Shown here: positions 6,859 to 15,168 of the stretch, piece by piece
Layout: every line of letters begins with the position of its first letter
How positions within the stretch are numbered: the first letter of the stretch is position 1
Assembly: GCA_903919075.1 (NCBI GenBank)
Contig: CAIXGR010000041.1
Location: forward strand, 1-39,258
Source of the DNA: an uncultured Bacteroidota bacterium
GTDB taxonomy: Bacteria; Bacteroidota; Bacteroidia; Chitinophagales; LD1
Reading direction: 5' to 3'
Length of the DNA stretch: 39,258 bases
Notes under the pieces: generated by a model
Seen by the model: the letters and a program-made list of their open reading frames with translations, nothing else
Told to the model about the DNA's origin: nothing
Database searches by the model: none
Made by a program: the position numbers and the translations under genes

Positions 6859-8928
6859 TTACAACTTTACCAGCTTTCTGACAGCGGTGCGGGCACCGGT
6901 GGTGATTCGTAGCAAATAAATCCCATTTTCAAACTGTGTGGCAATTTCGGAATGGGTGGTTTTTATTTCTGATTTGTAAACTATTCTGCCGTTGTCGTCG
7001 AGTATTTCTATTTGGGCGCCGATTAAATTATTATCAACTGATAATTGCCATTTGCCCGCTGATAAGGGGTTGGGGTAGATGGAAATGTTTTCGTATTCGC
7101 TAATGTCTTGTATACCGGTGATTCGGGTGGGTAGGGAAAAGGAGGTGCAGCCGTTGGTATCGGTAACTGAAACGGTGTAATTGCCAAAGGTGTGTGCTAT
7201 GTAAATATTTTGTGTGGCGTTCGGTATGGGGTTATTGTTCAAATACCATTGTACATTAGTTTCGTTATACACCCGCAAGGTATCGCCGCTTTGCGAGATG
7301 CTTACCGGTGGGGATGGAAAGGCTGTAATGCTTACATGGTTCGATTCGGCAGTGCAGCCGTTGTTATCGGTTACGGTTAGGTAGTAGTTGCCTGCGGTTT
7401 TGGCTTGTATGCATTTACCGGTGCCGTTGTTGTTGTTCCAGGTGTAGGAAGCAAAGTTTGCGGGGGCGCAAATTTGGGCGCTATCGGTGGGGCAAATGGA
7501 GGTGGTGGTTGGGGTTATGTTGGGGGAGGCGAGATTGCAGGTTTGATTGCATGCGGGCAAATTGGTAAAATTGAATTTGGCAACAAAGGCATTTTCGATA
7601 CCTTGGTTGAAGATGTAATTGTTGCCAAGCGCAAAGGTATCGGGCATAAAATCACCGCCAAGATATAAATCGCAGGTTCTACTGATACTGATACCACTTT
7701 GGTCGTCGCCGCCACTTGGCAGCGCGGTTCCGCAAAGGGCTTTTCCGTTTGAATCGAAAACCATAATAAACATGGGGTCGGTGTTTACGGGTGGCAGGTA
7801 TAAAGTAACCGAGTCGAAAGTGACAGTGTTGGAGGTAAAGCCTGCTGATACATATATGTTATTATCGCCATCTGACGTGAGGCCGTAGCCGGCATTTCGG
7901 CGGTTAAGTTGCCCCGAGCGTTTGCCCCATATGGCATTTCCGCCGGTGTCGCATTTTAGAAGAAAAAAATCTGCGCCGAGGTTGCTGTTGTTTGCCCCAA
8001 TGAGCGTAACAGACCCAAAATTCAGCGTGTTGTCAAATTCGCCTGTAATATACAGATGGTTGTTTTTGTCGGTTTCAATAGCCATAGGTGTTACCCAACC
8101 GGTGATAGATTTTACCCATTGCAATTGGCCGGATGAATCGTACTTAGCTAAAAAGCCATCATTATCGCCAAGAGCGAGAGCACCAGTTACGTAAACATTA
8201 TTGAAATCATCTGTGGTTACTGCCATTGCCACCCAGGTAAGGGTATCGGCCCATAAAACATTTCCCGAGCCGCTGTATTTGACAACAAAACCCGCCGTGC
8301 TGCCGGGCCCATTGGGTGTGGGAACCGGCAGGGTAATATTTCCAAAAGAAATATTGTTGCCGTAGGCGGTACCCGCACATATCACATTCCCGCTATTATC
8401 GGTTGTAACACTTTTGCCTTCAGTGCCGTTATTGCCTCCGCCGGTTTCGGCAGATGCCTCGGCCCTGGCCCAAATGATTTGGCCGGAGGTATCATATTTA
8501 CAGACAAAAAAAGTCCAGTTTCCGCCTGTGTTTGCGGTAAGTGTGATGGTATCCATTGATATGTAACCACCGGCAAAGGTGCCGGTAACATATATATTAC
8601 TGTGGCCATCTATTGCCAGCCCTGTACCGGATGAAGTACTGCCTGAGCTTAAAATAGGGGCCTTTACCCAGCGGAATGCACCGGAAGGGGAATAAGAGGC
8701 TAAAAAATAATCCGGCAATGGGTTTTGAAAATTAGTGTTGTTAAACTGTACCCCATTTTGAAATTCGCCGGTTAGGTAAACATTACTATTCCAGTCGACT
8801 GCAGTAGCTACCCCTTCCTGCTGGTGGCCGGTGGCTTGTGTGGCCCACTGCCAATTTACCGATTGGCTGAAAGTAAAGGCAGACAACAGTAACATACAAA
8901 GGAGACAGTAAATAGTTTTGGGGATCAT
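6859..8928 (-). CDS. Secreted SBBP-repeat propeller protein with T9SS sorting domain
   Basis: A 689-residue protein with a signal peptide ending near TFSQS. About seven SBBP-type repeats run to residue 455, with cores such as NVYLTGEF, NIYVTGTF, NVYVTGAL, HLYITGEF and NIYVSAGF, each followed by a K-Y-x-x-x-G-x-x-x-W strand. The N-terminal VNWQWA looks like the strand that closes the propeller. From about residue 460 the protein changes to the same cassette as the three Kelch genes, about nine residues in ten identical by eye. The cassette thus joins two unrelated propeller types. Its upstream region carries the blocks also found before Kelch copy 1. Surface location by T9SS is well supported; function is unknown. 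Confidence 0.85.
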   Translation of the reverse strand: MIPKTIYCLLCMLLLSAFTFSQSVNWQWATQATGHQQEGVATAVDWNSNVYLTGEFQNGVQFNNTNFQNPLPDYFLASYSPSGAFRWVKAPILSSGSTSSGTGLAIDGHSNIYVTGTFAGGYISMDTITLTANTGGNWTFFVCKYDTSGQIIWARAEASAETGGGNNGTEGKSVTTDNSGNVICAGTAYGNNISFGNITLPVPTPNGPGSTAGFVVKYSGSGNVLWADTLTWVAMAVTTDDFNNVYVTGALALGDNDGFLAKYDSSGQLQWVKSITGWVTPMAIETDKNNHLYITGEFDNTLNFGSVTLIGANNSNLGADFFLLKCDTGGNAIWGKRSGQLNRRNAGYGLTSDGDNNIYVSAGFTSNTVTFDSVTLYLPPVNTDPMFIMVFDSNGKALCGTALPSGGDDQSGISISRTCDLYLGGDFMPDTFALGNNYIFNQGIENAFVAKFNFTNLPACNQTCNLASPNITPTTTSICPTDSAQICAPANFASYTWNNNNGTGKCIQAKTAGNYYLTVTDNNGCTAESNHVSITAFPSPPVSISQSGDTLRVYNETNVQWYLNNNPIPNATQNIYIAHTFGNYTVSVTDTNGCTSFSLPTRITGIQDISEYENISIYPNPLSAGKWQLSVDNNLIGAQIEILDDNGRIVYKSEIKTTHSEIATQFENGIYLLRITTGARTAVRKLVKL

Positions 8929-9050
8929 AGATTATTTATTGATATTGTAAAGCGAAGGCCAGATATTAATATATGAAAAAATTAATATGTGTATACTGTA
9001 ACAATGTAAAGTTGGGTTATAATTATAAAACTGTCAAATCATTTATTTTA

Positions 9051-9131
9051 GAATTATCGGATTTCTAAAGTGTTATTGCGTAAAGTTTTGATGCTTGATT
9101 AGTTGCTATTTCTGAACGATGCGGGCATTAA
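9051..9131. repeat. Intergenic repeat, copy B (partner at 2393-2442)
   Basis: GAATTATCGGATTTCTAAA (9051-9069) and GATGCGGGCATTA (9119-9131) match the blocks at 2393-2411 and 2430-2442, but are 49 bp apart here instead of 18. The region lies between divergent genes (SBBP gene start 8928, rsmA start 9206). The rest of this gap is AT-rich with no clear promoter consensus. Confidence 0.6.
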
Positions 9132-9205
9132 TGATACATGAAGTGGAAATTAGGCCCGCCACTACCCAAAAAATTCGCAAATTGCTGCCGATTGTATTTT
9201 AAAAT

Positions 9206-9976
9206 ATGGCTCAACACTTAAAAAAATCGCTAGGTCAACACTTTTTGAAAGATGAAGGTGTGTTGCAGCAAATTGCCGCAGCTATTGGCGATATGAGCCG
9301 GTTTAAAACAGTAGTTGAAATTGGTCCCGGGGCCGGTGCACTCACCAAGTATTTATTGAAAGATAAACCCACTAACTTTTATGTGGTGGAGCTTGACGAC
9401 CGGTGGGCTGCTTTTTTGGAAACTACTTTCCCGCTATTAAGAGGCAAGGTAATTCACGAAGATTTTTTGCAAACGGACTTGGATTTTATGCAACACCCCA
9501 CACATATAGTGGGCAATTTCCCCTATAATATTTCAACCCAAATTGTATTTAGAATTATTGATTATAAAGAAGTGGTAGATGAAATGACGGGTATGTTTCA
9601 AAAAGAAGTAGCCCTGCGCATTGCCGCTAAGCCCGGAAGTAAAGATTACGGGGTAATGAGTGTGCTGGCGCAAGCCTGGTACCATTGCGAATATTTATTT
9701 GATGTGCCGCCCGAAAGTTTTAATCCGCCACCTAGAGTAATGTCGGGTATAATACATTTGAAGAGAAAAGAAAATAAAACCTTGAATTGCGATGAAGTGC
9801 TTTTTAAGCAGGTAGTAAAAGCAGCTTTTAACCAACGGCGTAAAACTATGCGCAATAGTTTAAAGAGTATGGTAAACGACACTAAACTTTTAGCCGGCGA
9901 TGTTTTTAACCTGCGCCCCGAGCAACTTTCGGTGCAGCAATTTGAGGATTTGGTGAATTTAATTGGGCGTGTTTAA
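9206..9976 (+). CDS. rsmA: 16S rRNA dimethyladenosine transferase RsmA/KsgA
   Basis: A 256-residue protein of the usual length. It dimethylates two adjacent adenines in the 3'-terminal hairpin of 16S rRNA (A1518 and A1519 in E. coli) using S-adenosylmethionine during late 30S assembly. Residues 7-14 (KSLGQHFL) are the family opening. VEIGPGAGALT (37-47) is the SAM-binding motif I. VELDD (61-65) holds the acidic residue that binds the ribose, and NFPYNIS (104-110) is the catalytic N-[LF]-P-Y motif. The C-terminal helical part includes FNQRRKTMRNSLK. It is followed after 25 bp by a dehydrogenase gene, probably co-transcribed. Confidence 0.95.
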   Translation: MAQHLKKSLGQHFLKDEGVLQQIAAAIGDMSRFKTVVEIGPGAGALTKYLLKDKPTNFYVVELDDRWAAFLETTFPLLRGKVIHEDFLQTDLDFMQHPTHIVGNFPYNISTQIVFRIIDYKEVVDEMTGMFQKEVALRIAAKPGSKDYGVMSVLAQAWYHCEYLFDVPPESFNPPPRVMSGIIHLKRKENKTLNCDEVLFKQVVKAAFNQRRKTMRNSLKSMVNDTKLLAGDVFNLRPEQLSVQQFEDLVNLIGRV

Positions 9977-10001
9977 AACACTAAAACACAGAGTGACTGC
10001 C

Positions 10002-10937
10002 ATGAAAAAAATACTAATAACCGACGATGTTCACCCCTTACTATACGAAGGCTTGCAGCAAGCGGGCTTTGAGGTGCACTATAAACCCACCATTAAACCG
10101 GCCGAAGTGCTTGACGGTATAAATGAATACGAAGGTTTAATAGTAAACAGCAAAGTATATGTAGGTAAAGAAATGCTTGACAAGGGCACGCAACTTAAAT
10201 TTATTTGCCGCGCAGGTTCGGGGTTAGAGGTGTTTGATTTGGATTATGCCCAGCAAAAAAATGTAATAGCATTTAACTCGCCCGAGGGCAACCGGTTGGC
10301 AGTGGCTGAGTTTTGCCTGGGTGCATTGCTTAATTTAATGAGAAACATAAGCAAAGCCGATGGCGAAGTAAAAAACCGCGAGTGGAAACGCGAAGAAAAC
10401 CGAGGCTTTGAGCTAACCGGTAAAACTATAGGCATGATTGCCTTTGGCCACACGGGCCAAACATTTGCCCGCCTGCTTCGCGGGTTTGATGTAGAGATAT
10501 TGGCATACGATAAATACTACCACAACTTTACCGATAAACATGTTTCGCAGGCATCGCTGGATGAAATTTTTGGAAAGGCTGATGTGTTGAGCCTTCACCT
10601 GCCGCTAACTGCCGAAACCAATTACATGATTGACTACAAGTTTTTGAGCAGCTTTAAAAAGCCATACTGGTTAATCAACACATCGCGCGGAAAAGTTTTG
10701 CGAACTGAAGATTTATTGAAGTGCATTGCCGAGAAAAAAATACTAGGCGCAGCCCTTGATGTGCTGGAAAACGAAAAAATAAACCAATTAACCGAAGCCG
10801 AACAAGCCACTTTTGATAAATTGACAACAATCAGGCAAATTATTTTAAGCCCGCATATTGCTGGCTGGACCCATGAATCGAAAAGGAAAATAGCTGAGGT
10901 TTTGCTAGCCAAAATTCATAAGATTTATGCCGTATAA
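10002..10937 (+). CDS. D-isomer-specific 2-hydroxyacid dehydrogenase (phosphoglycerate dehydrogenase-like)
   Basis: The ATG at 10002 (MKKILITDD) is preferred over an in-frame TTG at 9963, which would overlap rsmA; it gives 311 residues. These NAD-dependent enzymes oxidise D-2-hydroxyacids to 2-oxoacids. The SerA-like substrate 3-phosphoglycerate is likely from overall similarity, but there is no ACT domain. The catalytic trio is present: Arg in NTSRGKVL (R229), Glu in LDVLENE (E256) and His in LSPHIAGW (H285). Asp170 ends the nucleotide fold and favours NAD over NADP. The glycine-rich loop reads AFGHTG (147-152), so the first Gly of GxGxxG is Ala, which is unusual. Substrate remains uncertain. 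Confidence 0.85.
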   Translation: MKKILITDDVHPLLYEGLQQAGFEVHYKPTIKPAEVLDGINEYEGLIVNSKVYVGKEMLDKGTQLKFICRAGSGLEVFDLDYAQQKNVIAFNSPEGNRLAVAEFCLGALLNLMRNISKADGEVKNREWKREENRGFELTGKTIGMIAFGHTGQTFARLLRGFDVEILAYDKYYHNFTDKHVSQASLDEIFGKADVLSLHLPLTAETNYMIDYKFLSSFKKPYWLINTSRGKVLRTEDLLKCIAEKKILGAALDVLENEKINQLTEAEQATFDKLTTIRQIILSPHIAGWTHESKRKIAEVLLAKIHKIYAV

Positions 10938-11134
10938 CGTGGATAAGTAGTCTGCTATCAGCATTCTCGCCCGTATTTTATGACATAAAAATGACGTCGA
11001 TTATTTGACGCAATAGGGTTACTGCACCTATTTTTATCCTGCGTTTAAGATAGGCGATAACCATAGTAAAAAAATAACGAGGAAAAAAAGTCGCTGACTT
11101 TAACAACTCGTTAACTATGTTTCCCAAAAAAATA

Positions 11135-11142
11135 TATTTTTG
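11135..11142 (+). promoter_or_regulatory. Possible -7 element for the TonB-receptor operon
   Basis: TATTTTTG fits the Bacteroidota -7 consensus TAnnTTTG, 72 bp before the receptor start. The matching -33 position has only TTA at 11111-11113 (spacer 21), so the assignment is weak. The rest of the 277-bp gap from 10938 shows no other clear signal. Confidence 0.3.
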
Positions 11143-11214
11143 ACGCCCTGTTAGCAAAGCCTGCAATTTGGCTTGCCGTGCAGTTTTTTTGATTAAACGG
11201 AACATAATCGGCGT

Positions 11215-14200
11215 ATGAAGAACATACTTACTTTAATTGGCTTTGTTTTACTTGCATTTGTAGCTAAGGCTCAAAATGGAGATATATCGGGAAAGGTAAT
11301 CGATGAAAACGGCGAAGGAGTTCCGTTTGCCAACGTGCAAATTGTTGACGCCAAGGGCGCTTCAACAGGCCGTGGGGTTACTACCGATATGGATGGCAAC
11401 TACTCTATTAAGCCTTTAACACCAGGTAAGTACAATGTGCAATATTCATATGTAGGCTATGCCACCCAAATGCAGCAAGGGGTTGTAGTAAGTGCCGATA
11501 AGTCGACATTTATGGATATTAAGCTTAAACAGGCCGGCAAAGATTTAAAGACCGTTGAGATTATAGCCTACAAAGTGCCTTTGATAGATCCGGGTCAAAC
11601 AGCCTCGCAAAATACAGTAACTGCCGAGGAAATTGCTGACATGAGCACCAAAAACATTACGGATATTGCGGCCACCACTTCAGGCGTTTTTCAGGGCGAT
11701 CAGGGTGCTTCTCTTAATATTAAAGGGGGCCGGGGCGATGCTACACAATATTATGTTGACGGTATAAAAGTAACGGGCGTTCCCACCATTCCGGCATCTT
11801 CAATTGAGCAATTGCAGGTAATTACTGGCGGTATACCTGCCAAATACGGCGACGTAACCGGTGGTATAGTAAACATTACATCTAAAGGCCCACAAAGCGA
11901 TTTTCATGGTGGTATTGAAGCGCAAACCACGCAAGGGTTAGATGCATATGGCTATAACCTGATTAACGCTAACGTTACAGGCCCAATTTGGAAAAACAAA
12001 AAGACCAAGAAAACATATATCGGATTTTTTGCAGCGTTCGAATACCTGCACCAAAACGACCCTATTCCCTCGGCTTTAGGTATATGGCAGGTGCGCCCTA
12101 ATGTTTTAGATTCATTACGCAGATTTCCTTTGTTGGCATCGCAAACATCGCAAGGCTTTAACCTGCGTGCAGCACAGGTAACTTATGCCGATATGTTTTT
12201 GCAAAAAACCAAACCTAATATCCCGGAAAGTAATTACCGCGGTAACGGCCGTTTAGATTTTAGACCGGCTGATAATATGACTATAGCAGTTGGGGGTTCA
12301 ATTTCACAAAAAGATTTTAAGAACTGGGTTCCGCAGTATACTTTATTTAATAACGATAACAACCCAACCAATAAGCAGTTAGACTGGAAAATATACGCCC
12401 GCTTTACCCACAACATTCAAGGCAAACAGCAGGAGAACGAAGAAAAAGACGGCAAAAAGAAAACAGCCTCAGCTTTTCAAAATGCATATTACTCCGTTCA
12501 AATCGATTTCGAAAAATATAAACAACAATTTGAAGGTGCCGGAGGGTTTAATCCTTTCAACTATGGATATATAGGGAAATTTGATACCAAAAGAACTCCG
12601 GTATTTGCCTATGATACATTTGGCGTAGGCAACCATACATTAACCGGCTGGAAACAGGTAGCATGGAAAGATTCTTCAGTTGTATTTACTCCGGGAAATA
12701 TCAATCCTAACTCTACTAATTTTACTAAAGAATATTACGAAATACTGGGCGCTACACCAGGCCCCGATGGAAGTTACGAAGTATACGGTAATAATAATAC
12801 GCAGTTTACTTCTAACATATTCCAAATTCAAAGTAACCAGGCTTTGATTAATGGCCAGCGTTCAACGCTTGTAAATAATATGTGGTACAATACCGGCCGT
12901 AGTTATGATGGCTTTGGTTATACCGATGTTAACGATGTGCGAGCGGGTGGAAATAACGACCAATACCGTGTGCGATTAGAAGGTGCTTTTGATATTTTGA
13001 AACCCGGTGCCCCAAGCCGAAACAAGCATTCATTCGAATTTGGTATTGAATATGAGCAAAGAATTGAGAGATACTTCGAAGCATCGCCCCTTGAGTTTTG
13101 GCAGCGTGCCCGCGATTTGGTTAACCTTCAGCTTACATCGTACGATAGAAACAATCCCACATTGCTTATTAACGGCAAGCAATACGCTTACAACGACCCT
13201 AACAGGCCTAACTTTTATTTAACCGATACTATTCTTTTCAACTATGCATATAATGCACCGCAGCAATCGTGGTTTGATAAACAGTTGAGAAAAGAATTAG
13301 GTATGGCCGAAAACAGCACCAACCTTATTACTATTGATAACTTAAGCCCTAACCTGCTTAATATAAAAATGTTTTCGCCCGATAACTTGTTGGGTAATGG
13401 AGCGCCTGTAGTATTTTACCGTGGCTATGACCCTTATGGAAATGTATTAACCACACAACCGGCTTTCAACGATTTTTTTACCAAAAAAGATGCTAACGGA
13501 AATTATGTAAGAGGTATTCCTGCATACATGCCAATATATACTGCAGCATATATATCAGACAGGTTTTATTTCAAGGACCTTACCTTTAACGTAGGCTTGC
13601 GTATTGACCGCTTTGATGCTAACCAGGAAGTACTAAAAGATCCTTACACCCTTTACCCTATTAATACAGTAGGCGAATATCAGGCACAGGTACAAAAGGG
13701 AACCATACAACCTATGGGTAATGTTCCTTCAGATATAGGTAGCAATTATTCAGTATACGTTAACAATTCAAAAGCGCCAAGTGCTATTGTTGGTTATCGT
13801 AACGGAAGCACCTGGTACGACCAATATGGTAATGCATTGGCTACAGGAACAGCAATTGCTGCAGCTTCAAGCTCGGGAACTATACAGCCGTTTTTGCAAA
13901 ACAAAAATTCGGATATTGCCAACGGCAGTACTTTCGATCCGAGCGGAACTTTCCAGCAGTATAAACCCAAAATTATTGCAATGCCCCGCTTGCAGTTTTC
14001 GTTTAACCTAACCGACCGTGCTTTATTCTTTGCGCACTATGATATATTGGCACAAAGGCCAAGTTCATCACAGGTGGCTATGGACCCTACGCAGTATTTG
14101 TTCTTTTCGCAAACTACCGGTGCCGTACTTAACAACCCCAACCTGCAACCGCAAAAAACTATTGACTATGAGTTAGGCTTTAAACAAAAAGTAAGCAACT

Positions 14201-15096
14201 CGGCCGCATTTACTATTTCAGCTTTCTACCGCGAATTTAGAGATGAGGTACAGATTACTAAAATTGTAAATGCCTACCCGAAAGACTACATTACCTATGG
14301 CAACGTTGACTTTGGAACTACCAAAGGCTTTTCGCTTGATTTTGATATGCGCCGTACCGGCAATTTTAGCTTAAAAGCAAACTATACCTTACAGTTTGCC
14401 GATGGTACCGGTTCGGACCCTACAACGCAGTTGAATTTGGTTAACTCTAACCAACCTAACTTTTTAACCATTTCGCCGCTTGATTACGATGCGCGCCACT
14501 TGATTAACGTAAATGTTGCTTACAGTTACGGCAGCGGCAAAGATTATAATGGCCCTACAATTAAAAACGCACAAATTTTATCTCAGGCGGGTATTAGCCT
14601 TCAGCTTACAGGCCGCTCAGGAACACCTTATACCGCACAGCAAAACGTTACAGCCCAGGGCTTAATTGGCCAGCCTGAAAAACCAGTGTCTGAAGGTTCA
14701 ATAAACGGCTCGCGATTGCCTTGGTATTTTAGAGCAAACCTTAAGGTATGGAAAGACTTTGAATTTATGATTGGCAAGAAAAGTGAAAAGAAGGACGACA
14801 AACGCCGCGTAGGATTAGAAATATACTTAGATGTGCAGAATTTATTAAATACCAAAAACATTGTTTCGGTTTACCGCTTTACCGGTACCCCTAACAGCGA
14901 TGGTTATTTGAATAACCCTGCAAGTATAGCTGCCATTCAATCGGCATTAAACCCGCAGGCTTTTAAAGATCAGTATGCTGCTGTTCTTAATACGGTGCCT
15001 ATCAGCGCAGCAAATAACTCTACAGTTAACGGGGCTTATGCCGGCAACTATGGTTTGCCACGCAGAATTTATTTGGGTGCAGTATTTAGCTTTTAA
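11215..15096 (+). CDS. TonB-dependent receptor with N-terminal CarboxypepD-like domain
   Basis: A 1293-residue outer-membrane receptor. Residues 1-19 are a signal peptide ending AKAQ. A CarboxypepD_reg-like Ig domain follows (GDISGKVIDENGEGVPFANV, about 22-108). Next is the plug (about 125-225) with NTVTAEEIADM, ITDIAATTSGV, NIKGGRGDATQYYVDGIKV and GGIPAKYGDVTGGIVN. The rest is a 22-strand-type barrel ending in Phe (LGAVFSF), as expected for BAM insertion. It would import a ligand using TonB energy. It is not followed by a SusD gene; instead a huge secreted protein and a PorV-like gene follow, suggesting a role in handling a T9SS-exported product. Substrate unknown. Confidence 0.9.
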   Translation: MKNILTLIGFVLLAFVAKAQNGDISGKVIDENGEGVPFANVQIVDAKGASTGRGVTTDMDGNYSIKPLTPGKYNVQYSYVGYATQMQQGVVVSADKSTFMDIKLKQAGKDLKTVEIIAYKVPLIDPGQTASQNTVTAEEIADMSTKNITDIAATTSGVFQGDQGASLNIKGGRGDATQYYVDGIKVTGVPTIPASSIEQLQVITGGIPAKYGDVTGGIVNITSKGPQSDFHGGIEAQTTQGLDAYGYNLINANVTGPIWKNKKTKKTYIGFFAAFEYLHQNDPIPSALGIWQVRPNVLDSLRRFPLLASQTSQGFNLRAAQVTYADMFLQKTKPNIPESNYRGNGRLDFRPADNMTIAVGGSISQKDFKNWVPQYTLFNNDNNPTNKQLDWKIYARFTHNIQGKQQENEEKDGKKKTASAFQNAYYSVQIDFEKYKQQFEGAGGFNPFNYGYIGKFDTKRTPVFAYDTFGVGNHTLTGWKQVAWKDSSVVFTPGNINPNSTNFTKEYYEILGATPGPDGSYEVYGNNNTQFTSNIFQIQSNQALINGQRSTLVNNMWYNTGRSYDGFGYTDVNDVRAGGNNDQYRVRLEGAFDILKPGAPSRNKHSFEFGIEYEQRIERYFEASPLEFWQRARDLVNLQLTSYDRNNPTLLINGKQYAYNDPNRPNFYLTDTILFNYAYNAPQQSWFDKQLRKELGMAENSTNLITIDNLSPNLLNIKMFSPDNLLGNGAPVVFYRGYDPYGNVLTTQPAFNDFFTKKDANGNYVRGIPAYMPIYTAAYISDRFYFKDLTFNVGLRIDRFDANQEVLKDPYTLYPINTVGEYQAQVQKGTIQPMGNVPSDIGSNYSVYVNNSKAPSAIVGYRNGSTWYDQYGNALATGTAIAAASSSGTIQPFLQNKNSDIANGSTFDPSGTFQQYKPKIIAMPRLQFSFNLTDRALFFAHYDILAQRPSSSQVAMDPTQYLFFSQTTGAVLNNPNLQPQKTIDYELGFKQKVSNSAAFTISAFYREFRDEVQITKIVNAYPKDYITYGNVDFGTTKGFSLDFDMRRTGNFSLKANYTLQFADGTGSDPTTQLNLVNSNQPNFLTISPLDYDARHLINVNVAYSYGSGKDYNGPTIKNAQILSQAGISLQLTGRSGTPYTAQQNVTAQGLIGQPEKPVSEGSINGSRLPWYFRANLKVWKDFEFMIGKKSEKKDDKRRVGLEIYLDVQNLLNTKNIVSVYRFTGTPNSDGYLNNPASIAAIQSALNPQAFKDQYAAVLNTVPISAANNSTVNGAYAGNYGLPRRIYLGAVFSF

Positions 15097-15168
15097 TTGA
15101 ACAACACTATATAGTTTTTATTAACGCAACAAGAACCTAAGAAAACATTAATCAATAAAACTTATAAT

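Noticed and set aside
10978-11205. 75-codon minus-strand frame in the gap before the TonB receptor
   Set aside because: Basic and hydrophobic composition without a recognisable motif, no visible promoter; the AT-rich gap can produce it by chance. Kept as non-coding.
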